Below are positions 1 through 5,946 of a stretch of DNA of 5,946 nucleotides, one piece after another. Origin of the DNA: an uncultured Pirellulaceae bacterium (lineage in GTDB: Bacteria; Planctomycetota; Planctomycetia; Pirellulales; Pirellulaceae); assembly GCA_934255105.1 (NCBI GenBank), contig CAKQNH010000341.1:1-5946 (forward strand), read 5' to 3'. Every line of letters starts with the position of its first letter. Position 1 is the stretch's first letter. A program made the translations under genes and the position numbers. The notes under the pieces are model-generated. The model did not search any database. It saw nothing but the letters and a program-made list of their open reading frames with translations, and was not told the origin of the DNA.

Positions 1-2
1 AC

Positions 3-1052
3 CTAGAACGAGTCGATACCATTCGACGCAACGGAGCCTATCTGTTGGCTCTGTTAAACGACATCCTGGATCTTTCTAAAATTGAAGCCGGCAAGTTGAC
101 TTTCGGTAGGGAGAGCATCGATGTCCGCTCTGTTCTGAAAGAAATTGAAACTCTGATGCAAGTGCGGGCCAACGAGGCGCGTGTGCCGCTGCGTTTCGAC
201 CTGAGTGAACCTTTACCCGCCGCTATCACGGCCGATGAAGTCCGCGTGCGGCAAATCATTGTCAACCTGATTAGCAACGCTATCAAATTCACCGTAGATG
301 GCGAAGTCGTGGTCGCCGCCGTCCTGAACAACTCCTATGAACGCAATAGCTCCGAGACCGCCGCGCGACTGGAGATCTCCGTCACCGACACGGGCATAGG
401 CATCTCAAAATCTCAGCTTTCTAAACTCTTCACTCCATTCAATCAAGCAACCAAACAAACCACTCGCCACGCCGGTGGAACGGGACTGGGGTTAAGCATC
501 AGTAAACGCTTAGCCGAGGGAATGGATGGCACGATCGAAGTCCAAAGCGAACTCGGGCGGGGAAGTCGATTCACGCTGTGCTTACCCGTGACGCCGGAGC
601 AGTCCAAGGTGTTGAGAAACGAAGCCCTCTACCGCCAAGACTCTCCCCAGAGTCCACCATTGAGTTTCCCACGGCTCGATGCGCGAATATTGTTAGCCGA
701 TGACCGCCGTGATGTATGGCAAGTCGGCAAGCACTTTCTAGAAAAGTGCAATGCTCGAGTAACGATTGCTGAGAACGGGCGGCAAGCCATTGAACTGACA
801 GAGCAAGCAACCCGAGACAACGATCCATTTGAGGTGATTTTGATGGACATGCAGATGCCAGTCATGGATGGACGAGAAGCTGTGGCAAAGCTCCGCGAGC
901 TTGGCTACCAGACTCCTATCGTCGCCATGACCGCTGATGCCATGGATGGCGAACGCGAATCGTGCATCGCTATGGGCTGCAATGATTATTTCCCCAAACC
1001 CATCGACGGACTGCTGCTCACCAATCTAATTGCCAAGATGCTCGACCGTTGA
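3..1052 (+). CDS. Hybrid sensor histidine kinase, C-terminal part (HisKA end, HATPase_c, receiver); 5' end outside window
   Basis: The frame is open from the left edge to TGA at 1050-1052, giving 349 visible residues; TTG at 45 is an internal codon. Residues 1-32 are the second half of the HisKA dimerisation hairpin (LNDILDLSKIEAGKL), so the H-box histidine is missing from the window. The HATPase_c domain follows: N-box with VNLISNAIKF (about 87-96), G1 box DTGIG (about 129-133), F-box FTPFNQ, and G2 box GTGLGLS (about 159-165). After a linker of about 28 residues comes a CheY-like receiver with the acidic pair DD (233-234), acceptor Asp282 in LMDMQMPVMDG (codon 846-848), Thr311 and Lys332 in PKPID. 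All phosphotransfer residues of the receiver are present. The protein ends directly after the receiver, so no HPt domain is fused and an unlinked partner is inferred. The sensory input domain and signal are unknown because the N-terminus is cut. The receiver begins DDRRDVW rather than the commoner DDNxxN form. The 3' end overlaps the convergent MOSC locus by 27 bases. Confidence 0.95.
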   Translation, partial: LERVDTIRRNGAYLLALLNDILDLSKIEAGKLTFGRESIDVRSVLKEIETLMQVRANEARVPLRFDLSEPLPAAITADEVRVRQIIVNLISNAIKFTVDGEVVVAAVLNNSYERNSSETAARLEISVTDTGIGISKSQLSKLFTPFNQATKQTTRHAGGTGLGLSISKRLAEGMDGTIEVQSELGRGSRFTLCLPVTPEQSKVLRNEALYRQDSPQSPPLSFPRLDARILLADDRRDVWQVGKHFLEKCNARVTIAENGRQAIELTEQATRDNDPFEVILMDMQMPVMDGREAVAKLRELGYQTPIVAMTADAMDGERESCIAMGCNDYFPKPIDGLLLTNLIAKMLDR

Positions 1053-1494
1053 GAGTACACCATCACTCAGTATTTTGGCGCGCAGCCCACCGCGGAAATT
1101 CTCTTGCATAAACGCTCGGGCTCCATCGGCAATCACACGATCCATCCAGCCGCACGGTCGACATTCCTCCGTCCCTTCGAACTCGACCCCTTGAATGCTA
1201 AAGCGTTGGCAATACGGTTGTTGGCAGGTCGGGAAGATCAAAGCGGCATCTAATTTCATCGATGGTCTGCCGGGAAATGAAGGTCACCTGTCCCTTATGG
1301 TTACTGCTTTTTTGAGCGTAGCGATCGCCTCGCAGCCCGCGGCCGGCCACGCAGTCCACACTAGCTACCGATGTCGCCCCGTGCTGCAATGGCAACTCGC
1401 CACTATTGACCCAGTAGTCGTGGCCGGGCGAAATGATAATTTCGATAACCTGTGGCTCTAAGAAAAGTGGCTCATTTGGCTCGGCATTTGCCAT
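1026..1494 (-). pseudogene. MOSC-domain protein gene, disrupted by an internal deletion/frameshift
   Basis: Two minus-strand reading frames together recreate a small MOSC-domain protein. The first (ATG 1494, stop TAG at 1200-1198, 98 codons) has EIIISPGHDYW, then CVAGRGLRGDRY (residues 48-59) and HKGQVTFIS (66-74), all typical of this family. The second, in another frame, supplies the C-terminal half from about 1208 to the TAG at 1028-1026: RFSIQGVEFEGTEECRPC, then GWMD and GGLRAKILSDGVL. It includes the family's conserved cysteines (near 1163-1161 and 1154-1152). From memory, intact relatives have roughly 15 residues, usually with an RRN motif and a DLNALIG-like segment, between these blocks. 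Here the first frame runs into PTTVLPTL-stop near 1212-1200 and that segment is absent. This suggests a deletion of a length not divisible by three, rather than one miscalled base. MOSC domains are linked to molybdenum-cofactor sulfur chemistry, but the substrate of this short subfamily is unclear. An in-frame TGA at 1500-1498 fixes the ATG as the start. A sequencing error remains possible. Confidence 0.78.
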
Positions 1495-1567
1495 GGTTCA
1501 GTGGCCTTGTATTCGAAGATCTGTTTAGCAGCGCGAAGAGTATTGCCATCGTAGTCTGCAGACGCTC

Positions 1568-1631
1568 GTAGCCGAAGTCGCTAGGCTTTGGAGGCCACTT
1601 GGATTATCCAAAGTTTGGCGACTTAGGCTAC
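1568..1631. repeat. Intergenic imperfect inverted repeat (25-base arms, 14-base loop)
   Basis: The left arm (1568-1592) starts GTAGCCGAAGTCGC and the right arm (1607-1631) ends GCGACTTAGGCTAC; the arms are inverted copies matching at 21 of 25 positions. Read as plus-strand RNA, three of the four non-matching positions become G-U wobbles and only one is a real mismatch (G-A). The inner part can also fold as TTGGA-TTA-TCCAA (1599-1611). It lies in the divergent spacer (1495-1720) between the MOSC locus and the YdhS-like gene. No T-run follows either arm, so it is not a classical intrinsic terminator. It may be a REP- or MITE-like dispersed palindrome or a 5'-leader hairpin of the downstream gene. 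I cannot test copy number from this window. I see nothing else convincing in the rest of the spacer. Confidence 0.8.
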
Positions 1632-1720
1632 CGATATTCGCCAGAATCACCTTCAAGCCGCTGCGTAGCTGGCATCTCCCGGTCCGCTCTGCAAGGGCCA
1701 TTGCTCAGAAAGAACCCTCG

Positions 1721-3538
1721 ATGAAAAAAACTTCTCGGCTGGCTGTTATTGGCTCTGGTCCATCTGCGGTTTATCTACTGCTGCACTTGCTGAACCATAT
1801 CGACGAGTTCCTGCCTGCCTTGAGCGATATCTACATATTCGAAAAGAATTCCGTACTGGGCACGGGGATGCCGTACAGTCGTGCAACCACCGACAAATAC
1901 AACATGTGCAACATATCCTCGGCAGAGATACCTCAGTTGCACGAGTCGCTGGTGGATTGGCTCCGGTCGCTCAGCGATAGGGAGTTGGCCTATCAAGGAA
2001 TAGAGCGAGAGAATATCGACGCGGATGAAACCTACTGCCGAACGACGCTCGGCGATTACTTTCGCACCCAGCATCAAGCCACGGTCTCGGCGTTGCGCGG
2101 TAAGGGGGTCAGTGTTCATGAGCGACCTGGCTGTCGAGTTACCGATGTGGTCGATCTACGACCAGAAGGCATTGTGGAAATTCATTTGGCCACGGGAAAC
2201 ATAATTGGTGTTGACCGGGCTGTGATCGCTACTGGCCATGCGTTCCATGACCCAGACGATGTGGCTGCAGGCTACTTTGCTTCCCCATGGCCCATTCATA
2301 AGTTAATCCCACAGGAGAGCGAGTTCTACAACTTTGAAATTGGCACATTGGGTGCTTCGCTGAGTGCCTTCGACGTGGTGGCATCTTTATCAAACCGCCA
2401 TGGTCGATTCACACCGAATGGTGATGGGTTAGTTTATGAACCCTATCCCGGCGCGGAGGACTTCCGGATTGCCTTGCATTCTTCGCAAGGTTGGCTCCCA
2501 CACTTGCAATACGAACAAGAAGAACCATTCCGCGAGATCTATCGGCACGTAGACCGCGATGCGCTGCTTGCCCTTCGCGATGAAGCGGGTTTTCTTCCCT
2601 TAGACTCATACTTCGATCGAGTTTGCCGACCCGCACTGGCGACTGCGTTCGCCAAAGACCGCCGCGAAGACGTCGTTCAGTGCTTGCGCCGCGATGACTT
2701 TTCGCTAGAGGACTTTGTCCAAAAAATGAGCGACGAGCATGCCAGCGATGATGCCTTTGCATTGATGAGATCGGAACTCCCCGCAGCCAGACGCGCACTG
2801 CGCAAAGGCTTGCCGATGCATTGGAAAGAAGTGCTCGACGATTTGATATTCACGCTAAACTTCCACTTCGATCTGCTGTGCGCTGAAGATTACATGCGCT
2901 ATCGACAGGTGATTACTCCCTTTTTGATGAACGTCATCGCCGCCATGCCGCTCGCTTCGGCACAAACCCTATTAGCTCTACACGATGCTGGCAAATTGGA
3001 GTTGGTTTCTGGGCGAGTATCAATTAAGGACAAACGCGATGGGGTGACTCAGATTGAGGTGGACAGCGACGGCGAAACTAAACTGCGCACGTATCGCTTG
3101 TTCATCGATTGCAGCGGCCAAGGGAGCCTCGATGTTGACGAATATCCTTTTCCAAGCCTGACCAGAGAGGGTGCTGTCAGCGAAGCGATGGCAGCCTTCC
3201 GCGATCATGGAGCGGCGAATAGAGTCGACGAATCGCAGCTCGAAAACATCGTGCAGCACAACGGCAGCCCAGCGATGCGGCTGGGCGGAATTGCGATCGA
3301 CGGTTACTATCGTGTAATCGGCCGCGATGGGCAACCCAACGATCGAATCTATGACATCGCATTTCCCCACGCCACTGGAATCCGCCCATATTCGTACGGA
3401 CTGCAAGCCTGCGATGCGACTGCTGCGATTGTGGTGCAAGCCTGGTGTGAACAGGGGGCTGAAGCGGAGCAGCCGTCTTCGGATGTCGAGGCGGTAACTC
3501 GCGTTTACGAAGGGCTGGCTGAGGAGGACAAAGCTTAG
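1721..3538 (+). CDS. FAD/NAD(P)-binding protein, YdhS/COG4529 family (NAD_binding_9)
   Basis: This 605-residue soluble flavoprotein-like protein has no signal peptide or membrane segment. The N-terminus is a Rossmann strand and dinucleotide loop, LAVIGSGPSAVYLL (G11, G13, A16), followed by the ribose-binding acidic residue in IFEKNSVLGTGMPYS (Glu41). Further blocks match what I recall of E. coli YdhS: NISSAEIP (64-71), LGDYFRTQ (110-117), ATGH (170-173), FASPW (186-190), GTLGASLSAFD (208-218, a second glycine-rich loop), FIDCSGQ (461-467), YPFPSLTRE, and YGLQAC (559-564) near the C-terminus. YdhS is about 534 residues, so this protein is somewhat longer, with extra length in the middle and an acidic C-terminal tail. 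The family is annotated as an uncharacterised FAD/NAD(P)-dependent oxidoreductase; substrate and reaction are unknown. The ATG at 1721 sits directly before the Rossmann strand. It is preceded only by a weak purine stretch (AGAAAGAA, 1707-1714), with no strong Shine-Dalgarno. The stop overlaps the stop of the convergent MscS gene. Confidence 0.9.
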   Translation: MKKTSRLAVIGSGPSAVYLLLHLLNHIDEFLPALSDIYIFEKNSVLGTGMPYSRATTDKYNMCNISSAEIPQLHESLVDWLRSLSDRELAYQGIERENIDADETYCRTTLGDYFRTQHQATVSALRGKGVSVHERPGCRVTDVVDLRPEGIVEIHLATGNIIGVDRAVIATGHAFHDPDDVAAGYFASPWPIHKLIPQESEFYNFEIGTLGASLSAFDVVASLSNRHGRFTPNGDGLVYEPYPGAEDFRIALHSSQGWLPHLQYEQEEPFREIYRHVDRDALLALRDEAGFLPLDSYFDRVCRPALATAFAKDRREDVVQCLRRDDFSLEDFVQKMSDEHASDDAFALMRSELPAARRALRKGLPMHWKEVLDDLIFTLNFHFDLLCAEDYMRYRQVITPFLMNVIAAMPLASAQTLLALHDAGKLELVSGRVSIKDKRDGVTQIEVDSDGETKLRTYRLFIDCSGQGSLDVDEYPFPSLTREGAVSEAMAAFRDHGAANRVDESQLENIVQHNGSPAMRLGGIAIDGYYRVIGRDGQPNDRIYDIAFPHATGIRPYSYGLQACDATAAIVVQAWCEQGAEAEQPSSDVEAVTRVYEGLAEEDKA

Positions 3539-4989
3539 TCGATTAGGTTCTCGGCATCTTGTTTTTCAGTGGCTGCAGCATGTTGTTGTAGTTTTTCACT
3601 GGTGTTTTCCAAATTTCCTTCGGCGCTATTGGACTGCTCCTTGTCCGCCGACTGGGCTTTGGCTGCCACGTGATCGCCAGATATGCGTGGTTGTTCCACT
3701 GCCGCTTGGCTATCGCTGGGAACGTGCACAATAGTTACGGGAACGCCATTGGGGAATATGACTTCTCGGGCTTCATCAGGCAGGCTGATGTTGGCTTCAT
3801 TCAATGCCGACTTGGCTTGCCGCATCAGTGCACTGCATACTGAGTCGCCGTCGAACCGTTTGCTATCGATCCAGAACAGGACCTTTAGGTTCACTGTCGA
3901 AGTGCCCAGGGAATCGACTAAGACCAACGGGGCCGGATCGTCGAGTACGGATTTATGTTGCTCGAGCACGTGATACACCACTTCTTGTGCGTCGGCGACT
4001 GAATCGTCGTAGCCGATGCCAATGGCGAAATCCTTACGGATCCGTGGTGAGGACGAATAGTTGACGATCACGGACTTGTACATCGTGCTGTTCGGAATTT
4101 GGATGTGGTTGCCATCCACCGTCAGCAGCAGCGTGCCGCGCGTAGTGACTCGCCTAACGAACCCTTGATGGCCAGCCACCTGGATCAAATCGCCAACACT
4201 GAAAGGGCGATTGAGGCTGATGAGGATGCTGGCCAAATAGTTCTCGGCGATATCGCGAAAGGCGAATCCGAGTGCCAAGCCGATCAAACCCGTGCCGCCC
4301 AGAACGGTTACGGCCAATCGACTCAGCCCAGAGACCTTGAGGGCAATGTACAGTCCGACCAACATTACCAGCACAGCCACGACGCTGGTGACGACTTGCA
4401 TCAGCAATTGGCTATCGATGCGTCGCGCCGTCAAATGCCGCACCAGCTTAGCAGCCAACTTGGCCGCGCCGTAGGAGAGCAATATAATGGCCGTTCCAAT
4501 TGCCAGCAGAGGGAGCAGTTGCATGAAGTCCCGGCCGAGCTGTAGCAGTTGGGCTTGCGCCGGTGCGGTATCCCAAATCGGCCTGGCTTTGACATCGATT
4601 CGATTGACTACGGCCACCACGTCCGAGGTGCGCTGGGCGACGCGCTCGGCCCACTCGCGATGTTGTTGCGTATCCGCCAGACCTTTGAGAAATACGACGC
4701 CTTCGTCTGTGGTAACTTCGGCGGATTCGAACCAACCGGTGGCGGTGAAGATACGCTCCAGCCGCGCTGAAATATCCTCGTCAACCGCCAGCGGTTGGAC
4801 TTCTACTTTCTCAGGTGTTTCGATCGGCTTCTGCTGCTCGTCGACCGTCAACACCTTGTCGACCGTGGGGGCCTCCTGCGCAGTTGCGTTCACCAAAGAT
4901 GCCCCTGCGATGGTAGCGACCAGAGCAGAGCACAGGAAGAGGATGGCTGTCGACACGTAGCGATTGAAAAGAGTCTTAGAGTAGCTCAT
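3535..4989 (-). CDS. Mechanosensitive ion channel of the MscS family with N-terminal BON domain
   Basis: This 484-residue inner-membrane protein has the following parts in order: a signal peptide or membrane anchor (residues 1-38, hydrophobic core TAILFLCSALVATIAGASLV, then NATAQEA); a charged linker; a BON domain (about 71-133, with VVFLKGLADTQQHREWAERV and VVAVVNRIDV); and three membrane helices (about 156-182, 196-219 and 224-257). The third helix is the MscS pore helix, with TVLGGTGLIGLALGFAFRD. It is followed by the signature ISLNRPFSVGDLIQV and the beta domain with VDGNHIQIPNSTMYKSVIVN (291-310). The cytoplasmic alpha/beta vestibule runs to about 424, then a polar Q/E/S/A-rich tail of about 60 residues (425-484) with no recognisable domain. 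MscS channels open under membrane tension and release solutes on hypo-osmotic shock. BON domains are thought to bind phospholipid or envelope components and probably lie outside the inner membrane here. It is longer than E. coli MscS (286 residues) because of the BON module and the tail. No strong Shine-Dalgarno is visible. It lies 122 bases downstream of an AI-2E permease gene on the same strand. Confidence 0.95.
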   Translation of the reverse strand: MSYSKTLFNRYVSTAILFLCSALVATIAGASLVNATAQEAPTVDKVLTVDEQQKPIETPEKVEVQPLAVDEDISARLERIFTATGWFESAEVTTDEGVVFLKGLADTQQHREWAERVAQRTSDVVAVVNRIDVKARPIWDTAPAQAQLLQLGRDFMQLLPLLAIGTAIILLSYGAAKLAAKLVRHLTARRIDSQLLMQVVTSVVAVLVMLVGLYIALKVSGLSRLAVTVLGGTGLIGLALGFAFRDIAENYLASILISLNRPFSVGDLIQVAGHQGFVRRVTTRGTLLLTVDGNHIQIPNSTMYKSVIVNYSSSPRIRKDFAIGIGYDDSVADAQEVVYHVLEQHKSVLDDPAPLVLVDSLGTSTVNLKVLFWIDSKRFDGDSVCSALMRQAKSALNEANISLPDEAREVIFPNGVPVTIVHVPSDSQAAVEQPRISGDHVAAKAQSADKEQSNSAEGNLENTSEKLQQHAAATEKQDAENLID

Positions 4990-5111
4990 GAGCTTGCCAA
5001 CGCTTCTAAGTGTTTGGAGATGAGCGAACGGATGGAAGCAGTCGCTGAGCCAGCAGACCCATCGTCAGTCCTTGAACGGCGATATGATACTAAACAGGTC
5101 CATGGCTGATC

Positions 5112-5945
5112 TCAGTTTTCATCGGCGGGCTCGCCAAGTACATCTTTGATCCAGGCTTGTTCTACCAACACTAACGAAGCGGCCAAAAGTGGCGTAGCAA
5201 CCATCAGCCCCAGGAATCCGGCGACAGCCCCCATGATGACTTGAAATGAAAGCAGCAGAGCCGGGGGAATCGAAGTTTGATGCTGCTGTACCAGCGGCGT
5301 GATGACGTTGCTTTCCAGTAGTTGCAAGAAGGCGTAGAGCCCAACGACCCAGAAGACCGTTGCAACACCTTGCGGCAGCGCCATCAAGATGGCGAGCACT
5401 AGGCCGACGATAGCTCCTATGTTCGGTACAAAGGTAAGCAACCCCGTAATGACACCGACGGTAGCTGCCATCGGCACGCCCAGCAATAGCAATGCGATCG
5501 CCGTTCCGACACCCGTAATCAACATCGCCAAGAAGCGTCCCATCAGCCAGCTAAACATGGTGCTGCTTATGCGGTCAAGTATTCCCGACACACGACTGCG
5601 ACGCTGCAGTGGAAACAGCCTAGCAAACCCATCGCGATAGAGCGTTGGATCGACTGCGATAAAGATGCCCACAAAAAAGATCAGTCCGACATTCGCCACT
5701 AGCCCCAGGCTGGTGGACAGAAGTTGGCCCAGGATGGCGAATACTTTGCCAGCAGATGTGCGGACGAACTTCGCAGTATCTCCCGAGGACTCTGGCACGC
5801 CCTCCTTCGATGACTCGGCGACGCCCTGGCTTGGCTGTGGGGAAGTTGGCTGCTCAGGCTCCGACAGTTCAGAATGTGGCTGCTCAGATTTAGACTGCTC
5901 AGATTTTTCCGGTTTAGGGTCTGTCGACTCAGGCGACCCGCTAGA
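5112..5945 (-). CDS. AI-2E family transporter, C-terminal part; 5' end outside window
   Basis: The minus-strand frame is open from the right edge to TGA at 5114-5112, giving 277 visible residues; the GTG at 5798 is internal. Visible residues 1-55 are a hydrophilic linker rich in Ser, Glu, Gln, Pro and Lys. It is followed by the family's C-terminal membrane helices: ANVGLIFFVGIFIAVDP (about 84-100), an amphipathic stretch (GFARLFPLQRRSRV), ITGVGTAIALLLLGVPM, TGLLTFVPNIGAIVGLVLAI, VFWVVGLYAFLQLLESNVITP, and GAVAGFLGLMVATPLLAASLV. The PNIG and ESNVITPLV motifs and the terminal GFLGLMVATPL block are characteristic of PF01594. Family members are about 340-400 residues with some eight helices. They include the AI-2 exporter TqsA and several Na+/H+ antiporters, so the substrate here cannot be inferred. 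The N-terminal helices lie off the right edge. The linker is unusual for its low complexity and tandem repeat. The gene precedes the MscS gene on the same strand with 122 bases between them, so co-transcription is possible but unproven. Confidence 0.93.
   Translation of the reverse strand, partial: SSGSPESTDPKPEKSEQSKSEQPHSELSEPEQPTSPQPSQGVAESSKEGVPESSGDTAKFVRTSAGKVFAILGQLLSTSLGLVANVGLIFFVGIFIAVDPTLYRDGFARLFPLQRRSRVSGILDRISSTMFSWLMGRFLAMLITGVGTAIALLLLGVPMAATVGVITGLLTFVPNIGAIVGLVLAILMALPQGVATVFWVVGLYAFLQLLESNVITPLVQQHQTSIPPALLLSFQVIMGAVAGFLGLMVATPLLAASLVLVEQAWIKDVLGEPADEN
5850..5909. repeat. 15-base tandem repeat (four units) encoding a 5-residue repeat in the AI-2E linker
   Basis: Four consecutive 15-base units begin at 5850, 5865, 5880 and 5895. 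Three start CTGCTCAG and the second is a diverged CAGTTCAG; the units at 5880 and 5895 share the 12-mer CTGCTCAGATTT. On the coding (minus) strand they give EKSEQ, SKSEQ, PHSEL and SEPEQ, that is, consensus xxSEQ. The unit length is a multiple of three, so copy-number change would keep the frame open. The segment lies in the hydrophilic linker before the C-terminal membrane helices. Confidence 0.75.
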
Positions 5946-5946
5946 C

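Noticed and set aside
1195..1461. 88-codon plus-strand open frame between the kinase and the YdhS-like gene
   Set aside because: The opposite strand carries clear MOSC family motifs over the same bases, so this frame is the shadow.
1554..1563. Perfect 10-base palindrome GTCTGCAGAC next to the large hairpin
   Set aside because: It is short enough to occur by chance, and no second copy or matching promoter was found to make it an operator.
1568..1631. Large hairpin considered as a rho-independent terminator
   Set aside because: No T-run follows on either strand, and it lies between divergent gene starts rather than after a gene end.
3020..3439. 139-codon minus-strand open frame opposite the YdhS-like gene
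   Set aside because: It is antisense to conserved family blocks, with no recognisable motif; it is best explained as a shadow.
4099..4545. 148-codon plus-strand open frame, rich in Gln and Asp, opposite the MscS gene
   Set aside because: It lies fully antisense to strongly conserved MscS pore and BON-MscS coding sequence, has a composition typical of a shadow frame and shows no recognisable domain.
5065..5103. 12-residue minus-strand mini-ORF (MDLFSIISPFKD) upstream of the MscS start
   Set aside because: It is too short to support, has no ribosome binding site and could arise by chance; there is no sign of a leader-peptide mechanism.
5035..5111. Possible sigma-70-like promoter (TATCAT on the minus strand) before the MscS gene
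   Set aside because: No convincing -35 element sits at the right distance, so the match is too weak to annotate.

Overview
The window holds five protein-coding loci, two of them cut by the window edges, plus a hairpin element and a short tandem repeat inside a gene. Base composition looks moderately GC-rich (roughly mid-50s by eye). The gene content (a hybrid sensor kinase whose receiver domain carries an unusual DDRRD start, a BON-domain mechanosensitive channel, an AI-2E permease with a low-complexity insert, and long hairpins between genes) is reminiscent of Planctomycetota, perhaps Pirellulaceae. That placement is an inference from style, not a demonstrated assignment.

Layout from left to right. 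Positions 3-1052 (+) are the C-terminal part of a hybrid histidine kinase: the end of the dimerisation helices, a complete ATPase domain and a complete receiver domain, with the phosphorylated histidine off the left edge. Converging on it and overlapping its 3' end by 27 bases is a MOSC-domain gene (1494-1026, -) that appears broken. Its two halves lie in different frames, and a conserved stretch between them seems to have been deleted. The 226-base divergent spacer (1495-1720) contains a strong imperfect inverted repeat of 25-base arms (1568-1631). Next comes an intact 605-residue FAD/NAD(P)-binding protein of the YdhS/COG4529 family (1721-3538, +). It meets tail to tail, with a 4-base overlap, an intact 484-residue BON-MscS mechanosensitive channel (4989-3535, -). 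Upstream of the channel on the same strand, separated by 122 bases, is the C-terminal part of an AI-2E family permease (5945-5112, -) that runs off the right edge. Its linker is built partly from a 15-base (5-residue) tandem repeat.

The genes do not form one evident pathway. The AI-2E permease and the MscS channel may be co-transcribed and would both sit in the inner membrane, a plausible envelope or osmotic-response pair. The kinase, MOSC remnant and YdhS-like protein look like independent neighbours in alternating orientation. I see no tRNA, rRNA, CRISPR array, insertion sequence or phage gene, and no convincing evidence of a new multi-gene system. The most interesting items are the disrupted MOSC gene and the intergenic hairpin, whose non-Watson-Crick positions are mostly G-U in one orientation.
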